From the NCBI GenBank assembly GCA_965230335.1, contig CBDDKS010000006.1, forward strand, positions 2,294,001-2,358,000: a DNA stretch of 64,000 bases. The letters are read 5' to 3'. The notes under the pieces were generated by a model, which had not been told where the DNA came from, searched no databases, and worked only from the letters and a program-made list of their open reading frames with translations. The stretch comes from CBDDKS01 sp965230335 (lineage in GTDB: Bacteria; Pseudomonadota; Gammaproteobacteria; Enterobacterales; Kangiellaceae). Positions 26,336 to 35,588 of this stretch are shown piece after piece (position 1 is the first letter of the stretch; every line of letters starts with the position of its first letter). The position numbers and the translations under genes were made by a program.

Positions 26336-27202
26336 ATGAAAAAGTTTTTTCGAATATATTTTCTTTTATGTGTAATGTTATTTTTATTTGTTAAGAATGT
26401 TGTATCGCAGAGAACTGGTTCGCTAAGCTTTGAAACTAGAGCTTTTCTCTATGACACGATGCCTTCAGCTATAAGTTACAATAGTGATTTTCCAACTGTA
26501 TTTATGAATGTATCTGAGGCTCATGGTTTTAATACAAGAATGTATGTTTATCCTGCTCAGTTGTATCCAGGTTCGACTTTAAGTCTTGATAATAATCGCT
26601 ACGGCATGATTGATCATGGTAAAATTCAAAGTTATGCAGATGATTTTTCTGAACTTATAACATGGTTTGGTTATTACGGACCAGCACCGGATAACACTGC
26701 ATGCGCGCCGATGCATGGTGGTGTGCAGGTGAAAACCCCTGAATCTAAATGGACTGATAAAGTTGGAATAAATTTATCACCATGGCAGATGATTAATTAC
26801 TCGCTAACTCAAGAAGGAAAAATTTTGAGTAATCAAAAGAGTGGTTTTTTTTGGGATGATTATGTGTATTGCTCTTATGACCAAATGGGGGTGAAACTTA
26901 AGAAGGAAGAATTGCCTGGATATACGTCATTATTCCCCATAGGCTTGCTTAATTCGCATAATGATATTATCGTGTTTGAAAGGCGAGGTAGACTTAATGG
27001 TGATGCACCTATAAGTTTTCATCAAGTCAATAATCAAGGTGGTATCGACTGGCATATCTATGCATCAATGTATACATGCCTTGGGTCTGATGGGGTGGGA
27101 GCAATACGAAACTTACCTTATACTTTCAATGAGTTTTATAATCTATGGTATAGCCGTATAGCTTATTGTTTATATGATAAAGGAAAAATTTCAAATTATT
27201 AA
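26336..27202 (+). CDS. Secreted protein of unknown function (island gene 1)
   Basis: Unrecognised 288-residue protein. The signal peptide has a strong hydrophobic core (IYFLLCVMLFLFV) and likely cleavage near VVSQ, residues 22-25. The mature protein is rich in Tyr, Trp, Asn, Gly and His with four well-spaced Cys, a composition usual for secreted beta-rich proteins or enzymes; I recognise no catalytic motif. GAGG is seven bases before the ATG. The codons are markedly more AT-rich than in the neighbouring sdh-suc genes, and the gene lies between repeat arrays, so recent acquisition is likely. About 150 bases separate it from the next gene. Confidence 0.65.
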   Translation: MKKFFRIYFLLCVMLFLFVKNVVSQRTGSLSFETRAFLYDTMPSAISYNSDFPTVFMNVSEAHGFNTRMYVYPAQLYPGSTLSLDNNRYGMIDHGKIQSYADDFSELITWFGYYGPAPDNTACAPMHGGVQVKTPESKWTDKVGINLSPWQMINYSLTQEGKILSNQKSGFFWDDYVYCSYDQMGVKLKKEELPGYTSLFPIGLLNSHNDIIVFERRGRLNGDAPISFHQVNNQGGIDWHIYASMYTCLGSDGVGAIRNLPYTFNEFYNLWYSRIAYCLYDKGKISNY

Positions 27203-27351
27203 TTTATTTGAAATTTTAGTATAAGATTATTTATGCAGTTTAATGAAGTGTTTTATAAATATTAAACTGCATCATTTTTTAAAAATTCTATGATATGTAT
27301 TTGATATATTTCAGTTTTATGTAGAAAGTGTAATACAATAGGTATTCTGTT

Positions 27352-29499
27352 TTGAGTTTTAAAAAAGTTGTTGTTATATTAATTTTATTATTGGTAAGTA
27401 TTTGGCTTATTAAAAAGGACAGTATTACATTAAACAATAGTATAAAAAAAATAGAAAAAGAGTATTTAAAGAGTGGTAAAGAACATAAAAAAGATTTTAA
27501 AAATAGTCTACCGTTATCTGATTTAAGTTATGATGTTGTTCAAGCACTATTAGCACCAAAACCCTTAATTAAGGGTGCTCATTTTTCCGATGATACTACA
27601 GTTATAATTAATTTGAATGAAACGGAAGAATATAAAACAATGCCAATATCTAATTGTCGTGAAATTGCTCTAAAAAATAAAGATAACATGGCTAGGATGG
27701 TGTTTTATTTTGCTCAAGCAATAAAAAATAATAAAAATATTGAAAAGTTATTTTATACTCTACTATCTCTTTCTTCATCCAGTGATTTTATTTCTGGAGA
27801 AACTTTTTTAATGATTTTTTCATATATGGGGAAAAGGAAAAGTATTGAAGAACTAACAAAAGAGGAGCGTAACCATCCTTTACTCGATGAGAGTGATTTC
27901 TTCAATAAGGGGTTTAACACATTTTCATTGGAGTATATAGGCGATTTAATTGAGCGAAATGTTTTGCCTCCAGATGTTGTGAAAATTGTGTTTAGTTTAT
28001 ATTCACAAATTGATTATACAGTCATAGATGATTTTGATTCTTTAAAACAAGAACTAACTTTATTGAATATTCAGCCAACACCAGCAGATGCTTTAAGATT
28101 TATTGAACATATGAGTGATAAAAATATAAGTTCAAATAGAATTTATGATGGATTGAAAAGTTTATTTGATGAAATGAATTTCTCAGAATTTCATATTTAT
28201 TATACTTTATATTCTCAATTGCAGATCAAATTGGCAGCATTAAATAATGTGAATTTATATCGTTTTTTTTATGAGCGTGGACTAAGATTTGATGATCCTG
28301 TAGGAGCTGAGTTCCATAATGGTCAACAAACAGCGATTGATCGGCTACTCAATATTTATTTTCATGATAGGGATAACTTAAATCCAGAACAATTAGACAA
28401 TATGATGGATATATTTGAATATTTGATAGCAAAAGATATTGGAAGTGGTGATGATAGTTTATTATCTAGAGTACAAGATGATAATAGTAAAGATAAATTT
28501 ATTGATATGGTGCAAAGTTATACTAAGGTAAATGATATGTATAAACCAACGAATGAAGTTGAGCGTTTTTCTGATACAGAAGAAATAAAACAATACTATG
28601 AATTACTAGGATTAAATAATGAACGGATTCAACAAATTAGAGCATTAGATAGAGAATTTGAGAGTTGTAGAGAGAATTATACAAAACGTAGAATGAAATG
28701 GCATGAAAGTGAAAGTCCTGTTGTAAATTTGAAAAAAAAGCAAAATGAATATTATGAAAATAAAATATTAGCGTTTAAAAGATTAAAATCATGGGCAAAA
28801 AATGAATTTGAAAAAGGTGTTTCGGCTAGAGCATTAGATATTTATTTAACTAAAAAATCGCAAAAGTTATTGCTCTATCGTTGGCAAAAAATAATATCTG
28901 ATATTGATAAGAACGTATTAAATAAAGTCTCGAAAGCGCTTTTAATTTATGAGCCTGATTTGATAGAAGGGATAGAAATGAGTTTAAGGGATAAGAAGTT
29001 TTCTATAGATGAGTTAAATCATGTGTTAGAACTTATAATATCAACTGCTTTTCAAAAAAACTCACCAATGGCATTAAATGAATTTATAAAAAATGGTTTA
29101 CCTAAAAAAGAGATATACCAAAAGTTTTTATATGCAATTGCTGATACTGCCAGAGAAAGGTATCATCCTACTCCATTTCCAGGTAATAGTTTTTTTGATG
29201 TAATGAAAGGCTATGAGTTTGATTTTTCTCAATCAGATGATTTGAATAATACAGTATTAATGTATGCGTTAGTATTTGGAAAGGAAAGTCAATTTAAGTA
29301 TTTTTTAAAAGAGAAAGTACCTTTCATTATTAGTGAAACAAGTATGAACCCTCTGGATTTTGCTTTGGCTACATACTCTCCAGAAAAGCCAGAAATTGTA
29401 GAGACCTTATTGAAACATGGGCATCCTGTTGATGAAACTCATAAGGAGTTAGTGGTTTGGCTTGAGGAACAGTACCCTGGTAAAGCGCCTAAGTTATAA
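27352..29499 (+). CDS. Membrane-anchored protein with ankyrin-like C-terminal repeats (island gene 2)
   Basis: Unrecognised 715-residue protein with very high Lys, Asn and Ile content. TTG start at 27352 without a good ribosome-binding site; no in-frame ATG occurs until well inside. The N-terminus has one membrane segment (VVVILILLLVSIWLI) after KK, then a helical, highly charged body. Residues about 430-500 (RENYTKRRMKWHESESP onward) look like a coiled coil. The last 100 residues resemble degenerate ankyrin units: NNTVLMYALVFGKESQFKYFL and NPLDFALATYSPEKPEIVETLLKHGHPVD; an earlier copy-like segment is AIDRLLNIYFHDRDNLNPEQ. This could be an interaction or toxin/immunity-type protein, but I cannot assign a role. 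Confidence 0.65.
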   Translation: MSFKKVVVILILLLVSIWLIKKDSITLNNSIKKIEKEYLKSGKEHKKDFKNSLPLSDLSYDVVQALLAPKPLIKGAHFSDDTTVIINLNETEEYKTMPISNCREIALKNKDNMARMVFYFAQAIKNNKNIEKLFYTLLSLSSSSDFISGETFLMIFSYMGKRKSIEELTKEERNHPLLDESDFFNKGFNTFSLEYIGDLIERNVLPPDVVKIVFSLYSQIDYTVIDDFDSLKQELTLLNIQPTPADALRFIEHMSDKNISSNRIYDGLKSLFDEMNFSEFHIYYTLYSQLQIKLAALNNVNLYRFFYERGLRFDDPVGAEFHNGQQTAIDRLLNIYFHDRDNLNPEQLDNMMDIFEYLIAKDIGSGDDSLLSRVQDDNSKDKFIDMVQSYTKVNDMYKPTNEVERFSDTEEIKQYYELLGLNNERIQQIRALDREFESCRENYTKRRMKWHESESPVVNLKKKQNEYYENKILAFKRLKSWAKNEFEKGVSARALDIYLTKKSQKLLLYRWQKIISDIDKNVLNKVSKALLIYEPDLIEGIEMSLRDKKFSIDELNHVLELIISTAFQKNSPMALNEFIKNGLPKKEIYQKFLYAIADTARERYHPTPFPGNSFFDVMKGYEFDFSQSDDLNNTVLMYALVFGKESQFKYFLKEKVPFIISETSMNPLDFALATYSPEKPEIVETLLKHGHPVDETHKELVVWLEEQYPGKAPKL

Positions 29500-29538
29500 T
29501 TTTTTAAAATTAAATAGCGTAGATATTGAGTGAATTAA

Positions 29539-30078
29539 ATGTTATCAGAAAAACAAGGTGAACCATGTCGTATTAATGAGCAGGGATATTGTTGGGATGG
29601 TACTTATTTGCATATTCAAAGTCCGGCGTATTTACCAGAGTTTTGTATTCACTGTGGTACCAAAAAGAATCTCGAGCCTTATCGTGATACATTAAATTAT
29701 GTTCATACTATAGCATTTTTGAGTTTGCTCTTAGGTCCATTGGTTTTTATTATTGTGTATTTTTTAAGTCGAAAGCAATCAGTGATATCTTTTTATAGAT
29801 GTGAGTCTTGTGCTAAACAAAAAGAAAGATGGCTTCTGATCTCAGTAATATCATGGATGTTATTTGTCCTTACTGTTATATCAGCTGTTGCTTTGGGAGG
29901 ATTATATAGTACAATTTTTATCGCATTACTTGTTGCATTGACTTTATTGATTATTGTATCGATTGTTATGAAAGGTATGAGGCTTCATGTAAAAAAAGTG
30001 ATAGGTTCTATTTTTTATATAAAACTGTATCACCCAAAAGTAAAGTCAAGGTTTTCAGAGTTATTAAAAGAAAAATAG
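29539..30078 (+). CDS. Polytopic membrane protein with paired CxxC motifs (island gene 3)
   Basis: Unrecognised 179-residue protein. The cytoplasmic N-terminus has CIHCG (about residue 36) and, after the first two hydrophobic segments, CESCAKQ; the two CxxC pairs could form one zinc ribbon. About four membrane helices: IAFLSLLLGPLVFIIVYFL, LLISVISWMLFVLTVISAV and a pair at STIFIALLVALTLLIIVSIVM. The tail is basic. It starts 39 bases after island gene 2, so the two are probably co-transcribed. The stop lies 26 bases before the truncated edge of the right repeat array. Confidence 0.65.
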   Translation: MLSEKQGEPCRINEQGYCWDGTYLHIQSPAYLPEFCIHCGTKKNLEPYRDTLNYVHTIAFLSLLLGPLVFIIVYFLSRKQSVISFYRCESCAKQKERWLLISVISWMLFVLTVISAVALGGLYSTIFIALLVALTLLIIVSIVMKGMRLHVKKVIGSIFYIKLYHPKVKSRFSELLKEK

Positions 30079-30103
30079 CTTATTTTTAAAACAATCCATG
30101 ATT

Positions 30104-30323
30104 AAAAAAGGAGAAAAAAACTTCATCGCTGCGCGGGCACTTGTTGAGAGTGATTATTGAAAGTGGAGCATTTCTTTTTATTTCCAATCAACTGTTAATG
30201 CCAAAGAATAACTCTATGTGTAAGAGATGATACAGAACAAATACCTGCCGTAGGCATATTCAGGCATTTTGCTGACTTTTTTGCTTTGAAAAAGTCAGTC
30301 GCACATAGCGAAGCGGTGCGAAA
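30104..30323 (+). repeat. 268-bp repeat, right array copy 1 (type I, 5' truncated)
   Basis: It lacks the head and the left arm of the first hairpin, starting at AAAAAAGGAGAAAAAAAC; the remainder is near-identical to the type I copy at 25494. The truncation coincides with the right edge of the three-gene island. Confidence 0.88.
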
Positions 30324-30364
30324 TGCTCTTTTCTTATTATTTAAAATAGCCCATTGTTAATATG

Positions 30365-30631
30365 ATTCAGACTTTCATCCTTGAAAGCCTGTCCTCTTTT
30401 TGCAAACGTTCAAAAAGAGGAGAAAAAAACTTCATCGCTGCGCGGGCACTTGCTCGGAGTAAAAATTAAGTTAAAAAGTATTTCTTTTAACTTGTCATAA
30501 CTGTGATGGAAAAGAATGACTCAGTTCTTCAATTATGATACGGAACAAATACCTGCCGTAGGCATATTCAGGCATTTTGCTGACTTTTTTGCTTTGAAAA
30601 AGTCAGTCGCACACAGCAAAGCGGTGCGAAA
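30365..30631 (+). repeat. 268-bp repeat, right array copy 2 (type II)
   Basis: Full-length copy with type II middle; the tail has AGCAAAGCG instead of AGCGAAGCG in the loop of the last hairpin. Confidence 0.9.
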
Positions 30632-30673
30632 TAATCTTTTAAATTGATATAAAAAGCATCCATTTGAAAGACT

Positions 30674-30941
30674 ATTCAGACTTTCCTCCTTGAAAGCCTG
30701 TCCTCTTTTTGCAAACGTTCAAAAAGAGGAGAAAAAAACTTCATCGCTGCGCGGGCACTTGTTGAGAGTGATTATTGAAAGTGGAGCATTTCTTTTTATT
30801 TCCAATCAACTGTTAATGCCAAAGAATAACTCTATGGGTAAGAGATGATACAGAACAAGTACCTGCCGTAGGCATATTCAGGCATTTTGCTGACTTTTTT
30901 GCTTTGAAAAAGTCAGTCGCATACAGCGAAGCGGTGCGAAA
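30674..30941 (+). repeat. 268-bp repeat, right array copy 3 (type I)
   Basis: Full-length copy with type I middle, almost identical to the copies at 25494 and 30104. The spacers after this and the next copy share AATAATCTTTGATATTGATA. Confidence 0.9.
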
Positions 30942-30983
30942 TAATCTTTGATATTGATATAAAAAGTATCCATTTGAAAGACT

Positions 30984-31251
30984 ATTCAGACTTTCTTCCC
31001 TGAAAGCCTGTCCTCTTTTTGCAAACGTTCAAAAAGAGGAGAAAAACACTTCATCGCTGCGCGGGCACTTGCTTGGAGTAAAAATTAAGTTCAAAAGTAT
31101 TTCTTTTAACTTGTCATAAACTGTGATGGAAAAGAATGACTCTATGGGTAAGAGATGATACAGAACAAATACCTGCCGTAGGCATATTCAGGCACTTTGC
31201 TGACTTTTTTGCTTTGCAAAAGTCAGTCGCACATAGCGAAGCAGTGCGAAA
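30984..31251 (+). repeat. 268-bp repeat, right array copy 4 (type II)
   Basis: Full-length type II copy starting 310 bp after the previous one. The third hairpin has one substitution (GCTTTGCAAAAG) that alters its loop end. Confidence 0.9.
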
Positions 31252-31293
31252 TAATCTTTGATATTGATATAAAAAGTATCCATTTGAAAGACT

Positions 31294-31561
31294 ATTCAGA
31301 CTTTCCTCCCTGAAAGCCCGTCCTCTTTTTGCAAACGTTCAAAAAGAGGAGAAAAAAACTTCATCGCTGCGCGGGCACTTGCTTGGAGTAAAAATTAAGT
31401 TCAAAAGTATTTCTTTTAACTTGTCATAAACTGTGATGGAAAAGAATAACTCTCTTGGTAAGAGATGATACAGAACAAGTACCTGCCGTAGGCATATTCA
31501 GGCATTTTGCTGACTTTTTTGCTTTGAAAAAGTCAGTCGCACACAGCGAAGCGGTGCGAAA
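31294..31561 (+). repeat. 268-bp repeat, right array copy 5 (type II)
   Basis: Last copy of the right array, again at a 310-bp period. After it the sequence becomes unique AT-rich DNA leading to pilY1. Confidence 0.9.
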
Positions 31562-31801
31562 AAACTTTTATTTTGCAGTTAACTGTGATTGAAAGGAAAA
31601 ATTATGTGATTGAAATCTCAAAATAAAAATATTTTGGGAAATATTTTTGTGATTATTGAGTATTTTCATTTAATTTTTTCCATAAAAAAACCAACATACA
31701 GCACATTTTGGATGAATTTTAACCGTTTGTCTGTATCTCTAAACCGTTTATTTTTTGAACTTGTTAAAAATATTGACAACTTTTATCAATTTTCTAACTC
31801 T

Positions 31802-31830
31802 TTGACACATAACCTTTTTTTCTATAAATT
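31802..31830 (+). promoter_or_regulatory. Candidate sigma-70 promoter of pilY1
   Basis: Consensus TTGACA (31802-31807), 17 bases, then TAAATT (31825-31830), about 70 bases before the pilY1 start. A second TTGACA lies just upstream, near 31773. The DNA from 31562 to here is AT-rich and I see no gene in it. Confidence 0.55.
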
Positions 31831-31897
31831 ATAGCCTTGTTTTCTCCTTGTCATTTTTAAATAAGCCACTAATGAATACTGGCTTGTGGAGGTTACC

Positions 31898-34800
31898 ATG
31901 GCTCGCATGAAGGAATTATTAAACTCGATAAAATCAATAGGCTTCGTAGGGGTTTATTGTTTTGCTATGATGCATTCTGCCTATGCTGATGATATTGATA
32001 TTTTTGGTAGTCCTCAGTTACAGTCAACAGCCAATCCCAATATTCTTTTTCTTATTGATACATCGTTAAGTATGCGAGAGCAGGATATTGTTGAAACATC
32101 ACCCAGTGATCCCAATTGGACGAATGGCTCTTGTGGTAATTTTATCAAGACAGTACCAGCACCAACATTTTTTAATCCTAATAGAACAATTAATACGCTT
32201 GCACAGGGGTGTTCACGTTATGATACCAACTGTGGCACAAGAACCATCCGTATTGAATTAAATGGCAGGGGCGGTAATCAGCAGGTGACTGTTCTGAATT
32301 GTAAGGATCGCTTGGATGTTGTGCAGTCGGCGTTAACAAGCATTATTTCTAATCAAAACTTTAGAGGTTACAATGTGGGTCTGGCTCGTTTTTCTATGCC
32401 AGGTGGCGTTATTTTACATCCTGTTGAACCATTGGAAGATGCGAATGGTCAGGAGCGGGTTGTTGCTCAAACGACGTTTAGAAACTTATTATTGGATGAA
32501 GTGAATAATTTAACCCATGAAGGGTTTACTCCGGGCTCAGGAGCATTATTGGAAACGATAGCTTACTTTCGAGGTGAAAGACCTGAATATGGCGATATTC
32601 GGGGGGAAGTGCTCTTTTCTTCTTCCGGTTTCGTCAGACGGTCAGCTGTATCGGCAGGCGTGAGTTCACCTTTGGCATTTCAGTTTGTACCAGATATTTC
32701 TTATGATAATCCTTTTCCAAACTCGCAATTGGCTCCTCATTTACAAAGGCCTTATAACACCAATGATTTGTTAGGTTTTCCAAATACGCCAAGATTACAA
32801 AATATTGGACCCAATCGGGGGCAATTACCTAACCCAGAAGTCTGTAAAAATAATTTTGATTTTGCCTGTACATTTGAAAGATTGGTAAGCAGTCAGGTCC
32901 TGGCCTATAAAACACCCATTGATGCACAGGATACCTGTCAGGTTAATCGATTGATATTACTGGGTGATGGTGCTTTTAATGTTTATACAGGAAGAACAGA
33001 AGCTCGTTTTAATAGTTGGCCAAAACCGGCAGGCTGGTCTCAATTAAATGCCAATGAACAAAATTGTACTTTCAGAGGGCAGGGTCAGGATACCTTATCG
33101 GATACAACCACCTATTTCTTTGGTGGTAATGATGACGGTGCACAATGTTCAAAAAATATTGTGCGCTTTGCTGCTGATCCCAATAGCTCAAGTTTAACCA
33201 GACGGGGCATTCAGACGGACACGATTGGCTTTGCCAATGCGGGGGTGAGTCAGTTTTTAAGAGAGTTGGCGCAAGAAGGCAATGGTGACTTTTATGCGGC
33301 CAATGATGAAGCACAGTTACTCAATGTCTTTACCAATATTTTAACCAGTGTTATTGAGGAGAATGCTTCTTTTGTTTCTGCGGCAACAACCGTGAGTCAG
33401 GCGAATCGTTTATTTAATAATGATGAGTTGTATTACACCTTGTTTAAACCTGAATCAGGTGGTCGTTGGTTGGGTAATTTAAAAAAATACAGAATTGATG
33501 GGAGTGGTGATTTAGTGGGAGCCAATGGTGCGCCTGTGATTGTGAATGAAGTATTGAATGATCAGGTACAAAGCTTTTGGAGTTCTGGGATTGATGGCGA
33601 TATTGTTGAAGCGGGTGGTGCTTTGGAGCAAAGCCTGATGTTAGCCAGTCTACCTAGAAATCTACTGACGGATGTGGGTGTGACCAGTGGTAACCTTACG
33701 ACTTTCACGTCAACAACGGCTCCAGTAAAAAATGCATTGGATGCCACTTTATCTGATGCAGAAAAAGAGAAAACCCTGTTGTGGGCTTTAGGTTACGATG
33801 TTGACTCTGCAACACCCAATCAACCCCATAATGTATTTGCTGAACCTTTACACTCAGCGCCTGTTTTAATGCAATATGGTAATGGTAAATCTTTGGTTTT
33901 CTTTGGTTCAAATCACGGCTTTTTGCATGCCGTGGATGCAACAACAGGAAGAGAAGAGTGGGCTTATATTCCTGAAAGCCAGTTAAAAGATTTACATAAG
34001 GTGCGTGAAAATGCACCATCTATCAACGTTGGACATATTTATGGATTAGATGGCAATGTGGTGACTTACCATGAAGACACAGATTTAGATGATATTATCG
34101 ATGCTGGAGAAACCGCTTATTTAATCATTGGACAGCGTCGGGGCGGAAAAGAGTATTTTGTCTTGGATATCAGTAACCCTTCTGCACCTGAAAAGCGATT
34201 TACTTTAACCAATGCAGATTTCGGTCAAACCTGGTCAACACCTGTGATTGGTAAAGTCAGAATCAATGGTGTGACAAAAACGGTGATGGTGATTGGTGGT
34301 GGTTACGATCTTGCTTTTGATAATTTAAACACAACCAATGCAACAGAAGGCAATGCCATTTACATGGTAGACATTAACAATGGCAATATTGTCTGGAACA
34401 GTCGCACAGATGCCGTTCGTGCTTCAGGTGCCAGTGCGGGTGCTACAGCAATGGGCTCAGTACCTGCTGATGTACAGGCTTTCGATCTGGATAATGATGA
34501 TTTGTTGGATCATATTTATTCATCGGATACGCAAGGTCAGGTTTTCCGTTTTGATATTCCATCAGATATTACATCGACCACCAGAGTGATTGGTGGCAGG
34601 ATTGCGGATTTGGGTGGTTCTGGTTCTGATAATCGACGTTTCTTTTATAAGCCAGATATTGCTGTGATTCGTAATGCAATAACAGGTATTCGTTCATTAA
34701 GTGTTGCCCTGGGTTCGGGTATGCGTCCCAGCCCATTTGATAAAACTTTGGATGAACGTTTTTTTGTCTTCTTTGATGAAGGTCCTTTAAATGAAGCGGC

Positions 34801-35362
34801 ACCATGGACAAATGTCACGAATGCCGATTTGACGGATGTCAGTCAATTACTTGGACCTTGTACCGGTGCAGGTTGCCAGACGGGTGAATCTTTAGCATCC
34901 AATACCATTCGTACGCAAAGTAAAAAAGGCTGGTATATTAGTTTCAAAGCACAAAATGGCGGCAGGTCTATTGGAGAAAAAGTGGTTTCAGCATCCACTA
35001 CCTTTAATAATGCGGTGTTATTTACCACGTATGTACCACCTGGCTCTGGGGCCGTGTCTCCTTGTGCAAATGGTGATATTGGTATATCCCGCGTGTATTC
35101 TGTGAATATAGAAGATGGTACACCAGTGACCGATGTTGTTCAGGGTAATTTTTTAACGGATGTTGGTGATCGTTATCTTGGCGTAGGTCGGGGTATTGCT
35201 TCAGAGCCTGCCATTGTTATTTTGAATGATGGGCCACATTTGGTGATTGGACGAAACATGGGCAGTGATTATGATGATATGTTGCCTAAGTTACCCCAGG
35301 GGTTGATTCCGAAATCCTGGTATCATGAACCATCATCTTTTACAACAGCACCAACGCCTTAA
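31898..35362 (+). CDS. pilY1: Type IV pilus tip/biogenesis protein PilY1
   Basis: Large secreted, calcium-binding protein (1154 residues) that promotes type IV pilus assembly, tip adhesion and twitching. Signal peptide with likely cleavage after SAYA. The N-terminal von Willebrand A-like domain begins NILFLIDTSLSM with the MIDAS motif D54-T-S-L-S58. The C-terminal half is the PilY1 beta-propeller: HSAPVLMQYGNGKSLVFFGSN, FLHAVDATTGREEWAYIPES, an EF-hand-like calcium loop DTDLDDIIDAGE (from D727), then YFVLDISNP. ATG 31898 is preferred because GGAGG stands five bases before it; an earlier GTG would put that site inside the gene. The minor pilin genes usually next to pilY1 are absent here. Confidence 0.93.
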   Translation: MARMKELLNSIKSIGFVGVYCFAMMHSAYADDIDIFGSPQLQSTANPNILFLIDTSLSMREQDIVETSPSDPNWTNGSCGNFIKTVPAPTFFNPNRTINTLAQGCSRYDTNCGTRTIRIELNGRGGNQQVTVLNCKDRLDVVQSALTSIISNQNFRGYNVGLARFSMPGGVILHPVEPLEDANGQERVVAQTTFRNLLLDEVNNLTHEGFTPGSGALLETIAYFRGERPEYGDIRGEVLFSSSGFVRRSAVSAGVSSPLAFQFVPDISYDNPFPNSQLAPHLQRPYNTNDLLGFPNTPRLQNIGPNRGQLPNPEVCKNNFDFACTFERLVSSQVLAYKTPIDAQDTCQVNRLILLGDGAFNVYTGRTEARFNSWPKPAGWSQLNANEQNCTFRGQGQDTLSDTTTYFFGGNDDGAQCSKNIVRFAADPNSSSLTRRGIQTDTIGFANAGVSQFLRELAQEGNGDFYAANDEAQLLNVFTNILTSVIEENASFVSAATTVSQANRLFNNDELYYTLFKPESGGRWLGNLKKYRIDGSGDLVGANGAPVIVNEVLNDQVQSFWSSGIDGDIVEAGGALEQSLMLASLPRNLLTDVGVTSGNLTTFTSTTAPVKNALDATLSDAEKEKTLLWALGYDVDSATPNQPHNVFAEPLHSAPVLMQYGNGKSLVFFGSNHGFLHAVDATTGREEWAYIPESQLKDLHKVRENAPSINVGHIYGLDGNVVTYHEDTDLDDIIDAGETAYLIIGQRRGGKEYFVLDISNPSAPEKRFTLTNADFGQTWSTPVIGKVRINGVTKTVMVIGGGYDLAFDNLNTTNATEGNAIYMVDINNGNIVWNSRTDAVRASGASAGATAMGSVPADVQAFDLDNDDLLDHIYSSDTQGQVFRFDIPSDITSTTRVIGGRIADLGGSGSDNRRFFYKPDIAVIRNAITGIRSLSVALGSGMRPSPFDKTLDERFFVFFDEGPLNEAAPWTNVTNADLTDVSQLLGPCTGAGCQTGESLASNTIRTQSKKGWYISFKAQNGGRSIGEKVVSASTTFNNAVLFTTYVPPGSGAVSPCANGDIGISRVYSVNIEDGTPVTDVVQGNFLTDVGDRYLGVGRGIASEPAIVILNDGPHLVIGRNMGSDYDDMLPKLPQGLIPKSWYHEPSSFTTAPTP

Positions 35363-35426
35363 TTTACTATTATTCGTAATTCACTACCCCCCGTAGTTCA
35401 CTACGTACTCTTTGCTCACACACACT

Positions 35427-35453
35427 CAGAATCTGAAAGCTTTACAGATTCTG
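35427..35453 (+). terminator. Hairpin after pilY1, possible terminator
   Basis: Perfect stem CAGAATCTG / CAGATTCTG with a nine-base loop, 65 bases after the pilY1 stop. Only a short T run follows (ATGTTTTC), so termination may be partial. Confidence 0.45.
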
Positions 35454-35480
35454 ATGTTTTCTGCTTCAGTGGTATCTTTC

Positions 35481-35538
35481 CATAGAAAGCTTTTCTTGTA
35501 GAAAATGTTTCTCGTATAAAGCTTCTCTCGTATAAAGC
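35481..35538. repeat. Degenerate 16-bp tandem repeat before queA
   Basis: About three and a half units of a 16-bp sequence, best seen as GTATAAAGCTTCTCTC (35514-35529), with diverged copies before it and a partial one after. It lies in the pilY1-queA gap, where the queA promoter must be. Confidence 0.7.
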
Positions 35539-35588
35539 AAGACTATCCTGTAAAATGCGTCGGTTTTAAGTTGACAACAATTGAGCTT

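Noticed and set aside
30104..31561. CRISPR array
   Set aside because: The repeated part is 268 bp and the spacers are about 42 bp, AT-rich and similar to one another; no cas genes are present.
25494..31561. Integron attC array
   Set aside because: No gene cassettes lie between consecutive copies, no attC core sites (GTTRRRY) are seen at the boundaries, and no integrase is in the window.
25494..31561. Insertion-sequence or transposon remnants
   Set aside because: No transposase reading frame, no terminal inverted repeats at unit ends and no target duplications; a non-autonomous element mobilised from elsewhere remains possible.
31610..31834. 74-residue reading frame upstream of pilY1
   Set aside because: TTG start without a ribosome-binding site in AT-rich DNA, Phe/Asn/Lys-rich by base composition, and it overlaps the likely pilY1 promoter.
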